NCBI RefSeq assembly: GCF_005938645.2 | Contig: NZ_CP042171.1 | Coordinates: 2,480,001 to 2,544,000, forward strand | DNA from: Pedobacter sp. KBS0701 | GTDB lineage: Bacteria; Bacteroidota; Bacteroidia; Sphingobacteriales; Sphingobacteriaceae | Direction: 5' to 3' | Length of the DNA: 64,000 nucleotides | Part shown: piece by piece, positions 1 through 8,799 of the stretch | How positions within the stretch are numbered: the first letter of the stretch is position 1 | Layout of the letters: every line of letters begins with the position of its first letter | Position numbers and translations under genes: made by a program | The notes under the pieces: generated by a model | Told to the model about the DNA's origin: nothing | Databases searched by the model: none | Seen by the model: the letters and a program-made list of their open reading frames with translations, nothing else

Positions 1-1
1 C

Positions 2-493
2 AATAACATTACTTTTACAGACGATAGCCGGATTGAAGCGCAAAACTTATCGTGGCGCCAGGAACTGGAGTTTCGGGTAGATTTAAAAGATATTGTCAAC
101 TTTCAGGTAGAAACCTCTTACTCACAAAACCTCACCAATTATTCGAGCGATAGTTTTGCTGACCGCCAATCGAACCGCTTTGAGTGTGGTATAGAAGGCC
201 GTAATTATTTTTTCAAAGATTTAACGCTCGGCTACGATTTCAGCAAACAGATAAACTCCGGTTTTGATAACGGTGCGGTACGCAATCCAACGCTCCTGCG
301 CTTATCAATGGAATACAAATTTATGAAAAATGATATGGCAGCCATCCGCGTGGAAGGATTCGATCTGTTTGATCAGAACTCGGGTATCTCGAGGGATGTG
401 TTCGACAATGTGATTGTTGACAGGCAGGCGAACCGTTTGGGCCGGTATTTTATGCTTTCGCTGATTTATCGTGTGCGTAAGTTTGGTGGATAA
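2..493 (+). CDS. Outer-membrane beta-barrel protein, 3' end only
   Basis: An open frame runs from the window edge to a TAA at 491-493, giving 163 residues with no start codon in view. The sequence alternates aromatic and polar residues in strand-like blocks (for example YFMLSLIYRVRKF at the end), as expected of the last beta-strands of a TonB-receptor-like or OMP_b-brl family protein. It would sit in the outer membrane. The carrier domain and plug lie upstream of the window, so the substrate and exact family cannot be given. Confidence is good for a barrel and low for a function. Confidence 0.7.
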   Translation, partial: NNITFTDDSRIEAQNLSWRQELEFRVDLKDIVNFQVETSYSQNLTNYSSDSFADRQSNRFECGIEGRNYFFKDLTLGYDFSKQINSGFDNGAVRNPTLLRLSMEYKFMKNDMAAIRVEGFDLFDQNSGISRDVFDNVIVDRQANRLGRYFMLSLIYRVRKFGG

Positions 494-675
494 GCAGAGT
501 TTTCTATCTACCAAATTGTGAATGACGATTCTCACAGATTTTCTCCGCTATGGGTCGAGATGATGTAACAAGGGATGACAAATTTAGCTGAGAATTTAGA
601 ATAAGATTATCCGTGTTTTCTATGAATCTGTGGCTAAAAACAAATGGAGAAATCTACGAGCTATATCTAAATCAC

Positions 676-710
676 AGATCTCTCCACCGCGGTCGAGATG
701 ACGGAACGAG
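676..710. repeat. Dispersed repeat, AGATCTCTCC...GAGATGACGGA type
   Basis: This copy contains AGATCTCTCC, then a CG-rich centre, then GAGATGACGGAACGAG. A similar unit lies at 798-856 and a related one at 6821-6873. Short intergenic repeats of this type are common in Sphingobacteriaceae chromosomes. They are seen here only in the backbone, not in the ICE. Confidence 0.55.
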
Positions 711-797
711 AGATTACTACTTACAATTCCCTTAATGACCTTAACTACATAATGATAAAAAAACTACCGGATGCTCCTCCATTAAAATTTCACTCAT

Positions 798-856
798 AGA
801 TCTCTCCGATGCGGTAGAGATGACGAAACGAGCTAAAGAGATGACGGAGCGAGCTA
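798..856. repeat. Dispersed repeat, second copy with tandem tail
   Basis: The unit AGATCTCTCC...GAGATGACGAAACGAG is followed directly by a partial duplication, GAGATGACGGAGCGAG, each ending in CTAAAG. It matches the copy at 676-710 in its conserved ends and differs in the centre. Confidence 0.55.
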
Positions 857-923
857 AAGTAAACTTACCGCTTATCGCCAAACGCTAACCGCCTCGCCAT
901 CATCCATCCTACATCTTCCATCC

Positions 924-1649
924 CTACTGTTTTCTCAAATAAATATTACCGTACGATGAACTTAAATCATAACTCGGACCGACACCTGGCGCTGCCGTTA
1001 AAGAAGTAAAGAAATTTTCCTCTTTCATTTCTGTCGGTTTAAGCACCATATCGGTATAAATCTTTCCATAACGGTTGGTGAGTTTAATTTTACCGATGGC
1101 ACTTTGGCTGATACTGGCATCAATCCCACCATACCTTGCATCAACTTTTATAGGTCCCTTAAAATCCTTAATCTCTACGATTCCATAAACAGAACTTACC
1201 TCAGTGCTAATCCCTGCCGGAAGTTTGATGTTTATCGTAATTTCAATATCCTTAGTTTGGTAGGTTGATATTTTGGTGCCGCCTTTTTCTCTGATGTAAG
1301 CATCCAGATCAGCTTTCGAGTTTAAACGCGTTTTAATGCCATTTTCTTTTACATAATAAGCCTCTGGAATTTTATCCATATCGAGTTTGTTTTTGATGGT
1401 AATGGTTCCATCGGCACTACTTTCCTCAAGGGTAAAAGCCGAGTCGTTTTTACCATCATTGATCTTAACCGCAGCTTCAATACCAATTTCATTTTTATCC
1501 CAGCTCGAAATATGCACAACCTTGGGATAATCGAAATGGAAAGCTACTACTTCACCCTTTTTTAGGGGATAAGATTTATTAATTTTGGTTTGCGAAAGGG
1601 CAATACCCGGCACCATGGCCATAAAAAGCCAATATATTATTGTTTTCAT
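924..1649 (-). CDS. DUF4097-like secreted protein
   Basis: A 241-residue protein with an N-terminal signal peptide (hydrophobic residues about 3-19, ending at ALSQ). The rest is rich in short beta-strand repeats with G-x-I/V-x-I-x-N periodicity and ends in YGNIYLRKQ, which resembles the end of the next gene (YKNVYLREK). It is probably a DUF4097-type parallel beta-sheet protein exported to the periplasm or surface. It is the last gene of an operon headed by an ECF sigma factor and an anti-sigma-like protein, so it is probably co-regulated with them. The molecular role of the family is unknown. Confidence 0.75.
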   Translation of the reverse strand: MKTIIYWLFMAMVPGIALSQTKINKSYPLKKGEVVAFHFDYPKVVHISSWDKNEIGIEAAVKINDGKNDSAFTLEESSADGTITIKNKLDMDKIPEAYYVKENGIKTRLNSKADLDAYIREKGGTKISTYQTKDIEITINIKLPAGISTEVSSVYGIVEIKDFKGPIKVDARYGGIDASISQSAIGKIKLTNRYGKIYTDMVLKPTEMKEENFFTSLTAAPGVGPSYDLSSSYGNIYLRKQ

Positions 1650-1722
1650 AAAAAATGCTTTATTGCCTTTGCCTCAGATAAGCGGCTTTAGGCAGATGAA
1701 AAGAGAAACCTAAAGAGAGCGA

Positions 1723-2625
1723 TTATTTCTCTCTCAGGTATACATTTTTGTAACGTGAAGTTAAGATCAGATCAGCACCACCTCCATTAATCTTGCCTTT
1801 GATGTTTTCAGAACTATGGCCACCGGTAGTGTATCCAAAAGCAGCTGCATCGCCATTTACCGTTGTTATCGTACTTACTGTTTGACCTGTGCGTACTGTA
1901 GTTACCTGACCAGCATTCTCGCTCCCACCCACCGAAGTAAAGCCATTGCGCTCTGCTTTTTCAGTTTTTTCGATCGCAATTTTTAACCCTTCTGCGGCGT
2001 AAAGTTTGCCATAACTCGTGCCCAGTTCTACGTTTGCCTTTGTATTGGCAGGAAGCGATACATCTACATAACCGTATACCGAAACAATAGATACTGGACC
2101 TTTAATGGCTTCTGTAAAAATAGCATCTACCGAACCGTAAAGTGTTTTAACATTCATCGGACCACTGTTGTTTTCGAGTTTGATTTTGTTGTAGCTGGTA
2201 GAAACCTCTATTTCGCTTTTCAGATTTTTCAGGATGATTTCGTTCTGGTACACACTGCTTTTGTTGGTAAAAACAATCTTGATATTCTGAGGTACTTTGA
2301 TGGTCAATATGCCTTTTATCTCTCTGTTCACTGCGTTTACATTGATTTCTGCTCCCTTTTCAGAAACATCTATACCCAAACCTGTATTATCGGTAAAGCC
2401 CGATCCGCTGATGGCACGCAGGCCTTTTGCACGCTCATCTACCTCTTCCTTTTCTCCTTTAGGGATCGAAAATATAATTTCATTCCCGCTATAACCTTCT
2501 ATTATGGCGCCTGGAATATTCAGGTTGAGCTGCCCTGAGTTTTTGTTTAATTTGTATTCTTTCTGTGCCGATGCGGATACAGCGATGGCGAGCAAAGAAA
2601 AAAGAACGATAAATTGCTTTTTCAT
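1723..2625 (-). CDS. DUF4097 family beta-strand repeat protein
   Basis: A 300-residue protein with a signal peptide (residues 1-20, ending SASAQ). Repeated short strand units such as SLYGSVDAIF, SVYGYVDVSL and TSYGKLYAAE are typical of DUF4097-type beta-solenoid or adhesin-like folds. It lies between the HEAT-repeat anti-sigma-like gene and a second DUF4097-like gene, all on the minus strand with short gaps, so one transcript is likely. The function is unknown; an envelope role is inferred from the signal peptide and fold. Confidence 0.8.
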   Translation of the reverse strand: MKKQFIVLFSLLAIAVSASAQKEYKLNKNSGQLNLNIPGAIIEGYSGNEIIFSIPKGEKEEVDERAKGLRAISGSGFTDNTGLGIDVSEKGAEINVNAVNREIKGILTIKVPQNIKIVFTNKSSVYQNEIILKNLKSEIEVSTSYNKIKLENNSGPMNVKTLYGSVDAIFTEAIKGPVSIVSVYGYVDVSLPANTKANVELGTSYGKLYAAEGLKIAIEKTEKAERNGFTSVGGSENAGQVTTVRTGQTVSTITTVNGDAAAFGYTTGGHSSENIKGKINGGGADLILTSRYKNVYLREK

Positions 2626-2648
2626 AATTTTATTGTTGTTTACTTTTT

Positions 2649-3422
2649 TTATAATTTGTCTTGATTTAATAAGGCACTATAGGCCTCATCACGTACTGCT
2701 GCAAAAGTTTCAGGATTATTGGCCAGTGCATAAAGTTTTTCGCCAATTTCTGCATTCTTCATTTTCCCTAAAAAGCTTACCAAACCGAGTTGCACCATTG
2801 GATCGTCTTGCTTGTTCAACGAACTGATGAGTAACGAAGAAGCATATTTATCGGTACTGTATTTTTGCAATACATTCAGGGCAGCCAAACGTACATTGGT
2901 ATTACCATCGTGGTTGAGTGTTTTCGATAACATATCCAGCATGTGGTTGTTGATGCGGTTACTTTTTTCGATTTTTAATATTGCAAGCAACCGTTCACTG
3001 GCCGAACTGCTGTCTTTTAATGCGGCGTATTCTTCACCCTTGTTAATGTCTTTTGGTCTTTCTTTTATGGTTTCAGGCAGATCTACTTTGACCTTTGCAA
3101 TTTGAACCGAAGTATTTTGCTCACCTGAAGTCTTATTTGCTTTTCCTTCAGGCCTGATTAGTAAAGTACCAGTAGCCCCTTTCGAATATGAAATGCTTTC
3201 TACTTGTGTTTGCGGGTAAAAAAAAAGCCATGCAGTAGCCGCTATCAGCACCACAGATGCTGCAACCAGCCATTTGCTGTTAAAAAACCTGATCGTTTTT
3301 ACCTTTGGCTCTTTAGTCTGAACCTGCATCCGTTTAAAGCGGTCAATATCAAAGGCAGGTGCTTCGAGATGATCGAATTCCTCCCGGTGCTGTTCCACAA
3401 AATCTTCTATCTGATCATTCAT
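2649..3422 (-). CDS. Membrane-anchored HEAT-repeat protein, putative anti-sigma factor
   Basis: A 257-residue protein. The first 50 residues are charged and cytoplasmic, a single transmembrane helix follows (about 51-69, WLVAASVVLIAATAWLFF), and the C-terminal part (about 140-255) has repeated helical pairs with HEAT-like signatures (NVRLAALNVLQKY, DPMVQLGLVSFLGKM). Its start overlaps the sigma gene's end by 8 bp. That translational coupling and the single-TM layout fit an anti-sigma factor with a periplasmic sensor domain. No zinc-binding anti-sigma motif is seen, so the role is inferred from context. Confidence 0.75.
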   Translation of the reverse strand: MNDQIEDFVEQHREEFDHLEAPAFDIDRFKRMQVQTKEPKVKTIRFFNSKWLVAASVVLIAATAWLFFYPQTQVESISYSKGATGTLLIRPEGKANKTSGEQNTSVQIAKVKVDLPETIKERPKDINKGEEYAALKDSSSASERLLAILKIEKSNRINNHMLDMLSKTLNHDGNTNVRLAALNVLQKYSTDKYASSLLISSLNKQDDPMVQLGLVSFLGKMKNAEIGEKLYALANNPETFAAVRDEAYSALLNQDKL

Positions 3423-3975
3423 AATAACATTTGTCCTTTAGTGATAATAAAACACGTTTTTTTGCCCTATGATACTGCGTCCTCACCGTACTGGCCGAAA
3501 GTCCGAGCATTACCGCAATTTCTTCATGTGTCATCTTTTCAAACACATACAGGTTTAAAATCGTCTTGTAACCTGATGAAAGTTCTTCGATACTTTTTTT
3601 CATATCCTCTACCCTGCAATCAAAAATCTCCAAATCATCGTTGTCGTTTCCTCCAGCATCCTCCACATCCATATCTCCCAGATCAGAAAACATTATTTTT
3701 CTTTTTCTTAAATGGGAAATGGAGCGGTTAATGGCCATCCGCCGTACCCAGGCCTCGAAACTGAGTACCCCTTTTAATTTGCTTATATCGCTGAACACGG
3801 TACAAAAAATATCCTGCAGGATATCTTCTGCCTCACCCGTATGACTTACAATCCGACTGATCGAATTATAGATCTTTCTGGCATAACGGTTGTAAAGCCC
3901 GGTATAGCCTGCATCCCTGCCCTCAAGGCAGAGTGCAATTAATTCCTGATCGGTTGTCTGTTCAGCAGCGCGCAA
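3415..3975 (-). CDS. RNA polymerase ECF sigma factor
   Basis: A 186-residue sigma-70 family protein. Region 2 covers about residues 22-95 (GEAEDILQDIFCTVFSDI, then FEAWVRRMAINRSISHLRK), and region 4 covers about 130-178 (MTHEEIAVMLGLSASTVRTQYHRAKKR helix-turn-helix). It heads the operon with the HEAT anti-sigma-like gene and two DUF4097 genes. The start is uncertain: the frame opens with TTG at 3975 and the nearest upstream in-frame stop is close by, so either TTG is used or the start is slightly internal. Confidence 0.9.
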   Translation of the reverse strand: MRAAEQTTDQELIALCLEGRDAGYTGLYNRYARKIYNSISRIVSHTGEAEDILQDIFCTVFSDISKLKGVLSFEAWVRRMAINRSISHLRKRKIMFSDLGDMDVEDAGGNDNDDLEIFDCRVEDMKKSIEELSSGYKTILNLYVFEKMTHEEIAVMLGLSASTVRTQYHRAKKRVLLSLKDKCYYE

Positions 3976-4302
3976 TGTTGAGCTTTTAATTTATCTTTCT
4001 AATATGTTTCTATTCTCTAGTCGCAGCATGTACAATAGTGTTGCATGTTTTTTAAAAAAAAATCTAAAAAAAGTAAAATGAAGTAAATTTAATCAAACAT
4101 ATAGTCAAAAAATCACATTTAAACCCATCAAATAGCTGATTATAAAATGATGTTATCCGATAATATACACCATCAAGCATTTGTTTTTAAGCACTCATCA
4201 AGGATTAAGCGTAAGGATGGACTACGGCATTGGCACAAAACTAAAAAGCCAAGAAAAACAAAATGGTTTTTACATCAGCCTTGGGGAGGTATTTAGCATA
4301 TT

Positions 4303-4935
4303 CTACAAAAACTCCGAAAAATCCATTTCTTCAAATTGCTGACCGCCATATTCGCCTTCAATGGCATAATCGTATTCGAGTTCAAAAGAAGTAATCTCAA
4401 TATCAGCGGGATCGTAAACGATTGGAAAAAACGGTCCGCCGGGTTCATCGTGCAGCTCAAAATCGCCCTGTAGTATATTACAGTGTTTGCAGGTGTTAGC
4501 CCAATAGGAAAATTGAATGGCTTTGGAAAAACTATATTTAAACTGCGGATGGACTTTTTTAAAATGTTCCATCGCAGGAGGATCCGCACTCTGGAGGTAA
4601 CTGAACAGTGTTGGACTTTCGCCTTTAATCCATGCAACCTCATTACCATCAGGATTATCCTCCTCAACTTCTTCCAAATGATAATAATTTACCGCAGCCG
4701 GAGCGATTACAGGTATTTTTTGTCCGCATTTCCAGCAAATCCTTGTGGCTTTGGCCAATAGATAAGGTTTTCTTACAATGCAATCTAAACGCCCGGCTGG
4801 TATCCATTTCGCAAAACAATTGATATCTGTAATGTGATCGGGAATTACCCACTTTTTGATTTCAATGAGCCAATAAGCCCCGAGCGCTTTGGCCTCGTCT
4901 TTATCAACAAAGGGAACGTTAAGAATATAAGGCAT
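4303..4935 (-). CDS. DUF5710 domain protein with two CxxC pairs
   Basis: A 210-residue protein. Residues 1-40 (LNVPFVDKDEAKALGAYW...KKWVIP) match the DUF5710 signature, a small domain found in mobile-element and helicase-linked proteins. Further on, CWKCGQ (about residue 69) and CKHCN (about 151) could bind one zinc ion. The C-terminus is strongly acidic. It stands alone between the sigma operon and the AI-2E-like gene. The function is unknown; nucleic-acid association is a guess from the domain's usual company. Confidence 0.75.
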   Translation of the reverse strand: MPYILNVPFVDKDEAKALGAYWLIEIKKWVIPDHITDINCFAKWIPAGRLDCIVRKPYLLAKATRICWKCGQKIPVIAPAAVNYYHLEEVEEDNPDGNEVAWIKGESPTLFSYLQSADPPAMEHFKKVHPQFKYSFSKAIQFSYWANTCKHCNILQGDFELHDEPGGPFFPIVYDPADIEITSFELEYDYAIEGEYGGQQFEEMDFSEFL

Positions 4936-5256
4936 GTTTTGGTTAAGCTTGCAGAACGAAAATAATTAAAATCCGGGTATTAGTATAGTGAAATTTAACT
5001 ATTGGAAAATGTTTGTTGGTTCATGGGTTAGTTAGCATGGCGCTATGACTCTAACCTCCATATCATTAATTTAAGCACCGAGGTCGTCAGATTGATAAAT
5101 CGCAAATAAATGCCCTTCAACTACGCTCAGGGTAACATCTTTTTACGATTTACCGCTTAATTTAATGACATTGATCTAACCTACACATCAAACTCCTGCA
5201 GATTACACAGATTAGCGCAGAATTCATTACATCTTCCTTCTTCCACCCTCACAATC
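4936..5256. other. Gene-free interval
   Basis: About 320 bp of AT-rich sequence with no credible open frame and no clear hairpin. It would contain the promoter of the DUF5710 gene and the 3' end of the AI-2E-like transcript. Confidence 0.4.
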
Positions 5257-6380
5257 CTATTCCTTTTCTACTCCCGATTTGGTAGCTACTGGTTTTTTAC
5301 GCCTGAAAACGGGGAAAGTCATCGGGCTTTTAGCCGGGCGTTCATCTCCCAGTAACACTCCCCATTGTTTGAATGATTCTGTACGATCGAAGATAATTTT
5401 AAGTACGGCCACAATAGGCAGCGCCAGGAACATCCCGGAAACACCTGCAATGCTGCCGCCAATAAATACCCCGAGGATGGAAAATAAAGCATTAATTTTT
5501 ACCTTAGAACCTACAATACGCGGCATGAGTATGTTATTATCCAAAAACTGAACAAACGCAATTACCCCTAAAACCGTAAGCACCGGCCATAACTCTTGCG
5601 ATGAGGTAAGCGTAAGCAATACTCCTATCAAGTTACCAATTAAGGCGCCCACGTAAGGGATCAGGTTTAGTATGGCAAAAATTACCCCGATTAACAAGGC
5701 ATGTTTTATACCGATTAACATCAATATACCGCCCAGTAAGATGGTCATGTAGGTGATCTGGATTAACAATCCGATCAGGTAGCTTTTAATAATCGATTCG
5801 GTTTCATAAATGGCTTCCTTCACTTTAGGGTGGTCATCTGCTTTAAACCACATAAAGATAAAGCGCAGTATAATATCTTTATAAAAAAGCATCAGGTAAA
5901 TATAAATAGGCAATAACCCTATAAATACAAAAATGCCACTTAAGGTAACCGCAGCACCGCCTGCAAGCGAGGTGCCCATATTCATTAAATCATCGCTTTT
6001 AGTCTGTATAAAGGCCTTTTGCTGTTTATCATTATAATGGGTAATCCGGCTGATCCAATCGCTTAACGAATTGATATGTTGTGTTACATTTGCTTTTATC
6101 TGTGGAAAATCTTTAACCAAAATGCCAATCTGGTTCGAAAAAAACCAAATAATCAGAGCCACAAAAAGGGCCACTAATAAAATGGGTAAGATAATAGCTA
6201 ACGATTGGGTACTTTTTTTCTTTTTAAAAAGCGATACAGTGGAAGCAACATGATGCTGATGAAAAAAGCCATCAATATTGGCATGATAATATCCCGTCCG
6301 ATTACCATTACGGCTGCAATAGCCATTAGCCCCAATAATTCTATCGATCGTTTTACGGTCAGGGGTAAATTATTCGTCAT
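5257..6380 (-). pseudogene. AI-2E family transporter, single frameshift
   Basis: Two adjoining frames together make one AI-2E family permease (usually about 350-380 residues, eight transmembrane helices). The 5' part (6380-6198) encodes the first two helices and ends after RKKVPNR. The 3' part continues as SLAIILPILLVALFVALIIW and includes the GIKHALLIGVIFAILNLIPYVG core. Adding one A to the run of seven (T-run 6213-6219 on the plus strand) restores a continuous frame through RKKSTQSLAII. This is either a recent one-base inactivation or a homopolymer sequencing error. The family exports small molecules or acts in Na/H exchange; the substrate is not predictable. Confidence 0.8.
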
Positions 6381-6551
6381 AAAAAGCTTATTCTGATTTG
6401 AAATTTAAACACAGCCGGTGTTAAAATGTTTTAAGATGAACTTTAATATTGAAAAGCGGAACGAGTTTATAGTCTTAAGCCGGCAGTCTGAAGTCAATTA
6501 GCCGGTTAACCAGTTTGGAGTTGGGAGCCAATTAATCTATTTCCCCTCAAT

Positions 6552-6580
6552 CATGTCACCCTGAGCGGAGTCGAAGGGCT
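6552..6580. repeat. Dispersed intergenic repeat, CCTGAGCGGAGTCGAAGGG type
   Basis: The segment reads TCATGTCACCCTGAGCGGAG followed by TCGAAGGGC. The GAGCG-GAGTCGAAG core is a widespread intergenic repeat in Bacteroidota genomes. Confidence 0.55.
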
Positions 6581-6820
6581 GGTAGTTGTTTCTAGCCTGG
6601 CGCTGGGCGTCAATTCATCGATTTCTCCCCCGATAAGTCAACATGGCTGAATGGAAATGCAAGAACGAATTAAACATCTCATTAATAATTAATTACGAAA
6701 TAACATTAATGGTAGAGGTTAGATTTTTTTCCAATACATCGGAGGGTTGATAACAGATTTACAAGGGATTCGACCGGAGTGGAGAACCCAAAGGCCTTGT
6801 GAAGCAAAATCTAACTAAAT

Positions 6821-6873
6821 AGACCTCTCCATTTCGCTGCGCTACATCCGATAGCTATCGGATCGAGATGACG
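6821..6873. repeat. Dispersed repeat with internal palindrome
   Basis: It begins AGACCTCTCC and ends TCGAGATGACG, like the copies at 676 and 798. Its centre holds the palindrome CCGATAGCTATCGG, so the copy can form a hairpin. Confidence 0.55.
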
Positions 6874-7097
6874 ACAATTCTATTAGCGTTTGTCAATGGC
6901 ATCGGAGTCGAAAGGCAGATAGTTGGTTAGGAGCTTGGCGTTTAGCGGCAATTATCCGGTTTCAACCATTAACCAATTAACCAGTTTTGACGTAAGTACC
7001 TGGTCTCTGGCGTCAATTAACCAATTTCAACAGTTAACCGGTTAACCAATGCTTAAAAAAATTACTTCCCTTACACCATATACCCACAGATTAGCCT

Positions 7098-7105
7098 TAT
7101 TTTTG
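7098..7105 (+). promoter_or_regulatory. Putative -7 element of the mnmE promoter
   Basis: TATTTTTG matches the Bacteroidetes -7 consensus TAnnTTTG exactly and lies 18 bp before the mnmE start. This implies a very short leader. No convincing -33 TTTG is seen at the usual spacing. Confidence 0.45.
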
Positions 7106-7122
7106 CAGCTTTATTACCGCAC

Positions 7123-8481
7123 ATGAACAATCAAGATACCATTATTGCTTTATCTACTCCTTCAGGTTCAGGCGCCATTGGCGTTATCCGTTTATCTGGT
7201 CCGGAGGCCATTTCACTTACCAATGCCGTATTTGCAGGGAAAGATTTAGAAAAGCAGGCCTCGCATACCTTACATTTTGGCCTGGTTAAAGATGGCGATC
7301 ATATTGTAGATGAAGTGGTGGCAGGTTTATTTGTTGCGCCGAAATCGTATACCAAAGAAAACGTGGTAGAAATTTCCTGCCATGGCTCTAACTACATTAT
7401 CCAACAGATTATTAACCTGTTAATCAGCAAAGGTGCCCGTGCTGCCAAACCTGGCGAATTTACTTTGCGCGCTTTTTTAAACGGAGCTTTTGATCTGAGC
7501 CAGGCAGAAGCAGTTGCCGATTTAATTGCTTCCAACTCCAAAGCTTCGCATGATGTGGCCATGCAACAGATGCGCGGTGGCTTCGCCAACGAATTAAAGG
7601 GTTTACGCGAACAACTGATCCATTTTGCTTCCATGATCGAGCTCGAACTCGATTTTGCCGAAGAGGATGTAGAGTTTGCCAACCGCGAACAGCTAAAAAA
7701 CCTGGTGAACAAAATCAATTACGTTTTACAACGTTTAATCTCCTCTTTCGAAATGGGAAATGTGATTAAAAATGGGGTGCCCATTGTTATTGCAGGTAAA
7801 CCTAATGTGGGTAAATCAACCCTGTTAAATGCCCTCCTGAACGAAGAACGCGCTATAGTTTCTGATATTGCCGGCACCACACGCGATACCATTGAAGACG
7901 AACTCACCATTGGCGGCATTGTTTTCCGTTTTATTGATACTGCCGGAATCCGCGATACCGCAGATATTATTGAAGCTTTAGGGGTAGAACGCACACTAGA
8001 GAAAATGAAACAGGCCAAACTGATCATTTATATGGCCGATGCCGCTCAAAGTATTTCAGAAATTGAAGAACAGATCAGGGGATTGGCACAGTTGGCTATC
8101 CCCTACTTAATTTTAGTCAATAAAGCCGACCTCCTGGCTGATGCACAACGTAAAGCTTTCGAAGCTTTAAATGTTGTTTTTATCTCTGCCAAAGAGAAAC
8201 AGGGCATCGATGAATTAAAAACCACTTTACTGGAGCAGGTTAACTTGCATCACATTAACACCAGCGAAACCCTGGTGACTAATATCCGCCATGTAGAAGC
8301 GTTAAAACAAACCGAACATGCGCTGCAAAGGGTTTTGGCCAATGTAGATAATCCGGTTACCTCCGATTTTTTAGCCATGGACATTAAACAGGCGCTGCAT
8401 TATCTGGGTGAGATAACCGGTACAGTAACTACCGATGATTTGCTGGAGAATATATTTACGAAGTTCTGTATCGGCAAATAA
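7123..8481 (+). CDS. mnmE: tRNA uridine-5-carboxymethylaminomethyl modification GTPase MnmE
   Basis: A full-length 452-residue MnmE. With MnmG it installs the cmnm5 group on wobble uridine 34 of several tRNAs. The N-terminal TrmE domain (about 1-120) starts DTIIALSTPSGSGAIGVIRLSG. The G domain has GKPNVGKS (225-232), GTTRDT (251-256), DTAGIRDT (272-279) and NKADL (about 333). The C-terminal catalytic motif FCIGK is intact at 448-452. It is the last backbone gene before the integrase. Its final codons are the probable ICE attachment site, and the reading frame is preserved. Confidence 0.97.
   Translation: MNNQDTIIALSTPSGSGAIGVIRLSGPEAISLTNAVFAGKDLEKQASHTLHFGLVKDGDHIVDEVVAGLFVAPKSYTKENVVEISCHGSNYIIQQIINLLISKGARAAKPGEFTLRAFLNGAFDLSQAEAVADLIASNSKASHDVAMQQMRGGFANELKGLREQLIHFASMIELELDFAEEDVEFANREQLKNLVNKINYVLQRLISSFEMGNVIKNGVPIVIAGKPNVGKSTLLNALLNEERAIVSDIAGTTRDTIEDELTIGGIVFRFIDTAGIRDTADIIEALGVERTLEKMKQAKLIIYMADAAQSISEIEEQIRGLAQLAIPYLILVNKADLLADAQRKAFEALNVVFISAKEKQGIDELKTTLLEQVNLHHINTSETLVTNIRHVEALKQTEHALQRVLANVDNPVTSDFLAMDIKQALHYLGEITGTVTTDDLLENIFTKFCIGK
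8464..8481 (+). other. Candidate attachment (att) core at the mnmE 3' end
   Basis: The last 18 bases of mnmE, TTCTGTATCGGCAAATAA, encode FCIGK-stop. They correspond codon for codon to the attB used at the 3' end of trmE/mnmE (thdF) by Salmonella genomic island 1. The tyrosine recombinase gene begins about 0.9 kb downstream. A second copy marking the other end is not in the window, so this is inferred, not shown. Confidence 0.5.
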
Positions 8482-8503
8482 CCCAAAAAAACAACCACTA
8501 ATT

Positions 8504-8533
8504 TCGACAACTTACGACAATTAACATACTGAT
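8504..8533 (+). repeat. Three 10-bp direct repeats, possible integrase arm sites
   Basis: TCGACAACTT, ACGACAATTA and ACATACTGAT follow one another on a 10-bp period, about 20 bp beyond the mnmE stop. The first two share CGACAA. They resemble the set at 8671-8710 and are candidates for recombinase or excisionase binding. Confidence 0.5.
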
Positions 8534-8598
8534 TGTTAATAAGTTATGTTAATATTTCCACTTGAATTTCTTGGAAGTTTACCACTATTTTTCGCATT

Positions 8599-8620
8599 TT
8601 TGTTGCTCATTTGTTGCTCG
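8599..8620 (+). repeat. Tandem 11-bp direct repeat TTTGTTGCTC
   Basis: TTTGTTGCTCA is followed at once by TTTGTTGCTCG, two 11-bp copies with one mismatch. It lies between the two CGACA repeat clusters in the presumed attL region and may bind an element-encoded protein. Confidence 0.5.
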
Positions 8621-8670
8621 GGCGACTGAAAATTTTCCCAAAAAAATCATGGGTGAAATTATGTCGCTTA

Positions 8671-8710
8671 TCGACACTTAACGACACTAAAATACACTAA
8701 ACAGCGCTAA
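8671..8710 (+). repeat. Four 10-bp iterons, possible integrase or excisionase sites
   Basis: TCGACACTTA, ACGACACTAA, AATACACTAA and ACAGCGCTAA run head to tail on an exact 10-bp period, one helical turn. The shared core is CGACACTAA. The cluster lies just upstream of the first ICE gene, so it could serve recombination or autoregulation. Confidence 0.6.
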
Positions 8711-8799
8711 TGGCCCACTATTTTAGGGGGAAATTACCACTGATGTTTAGGCGTCTAAATTCCTGTCGACTTGCAGCAGATGCAGCAAAAACGGATGAA

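Larger units (their letters stand above)
494..923. other. Gene-free interval with dispersed repeats
   Basis: No open frame here looks like a gene. The interval holds two copies of a dispersed repeat (676-710 and 798-856) and lies between convergent genes. A transcription terminator is likely somewhere here, but I could not identify a clean hairpin followed by a T-tract. Confidence 0.5.
6381..7122. other. Long gene-free interval with repeats upstream of mnmE
   Basis: No gene is supported. The stretch carries degenerate repeats, including TTAACCAGTTT / TTAACCGGTTAACCAAT units around 6500, 6964-6992 and 7013-7050, and dispersed elements at 6552-6580 and 6821-6873. The mnmE promoter is at its right end. 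Confidence 0.5.

Noticed and set aside
6213..6219. Programmed frameshift in the AI-2E-like gene
   Set aside because: A seven-base A-run could slip, but the permease family is not known to use frameshifting and no stimulatory structure is evident; mutation or sequencing error is simpler.
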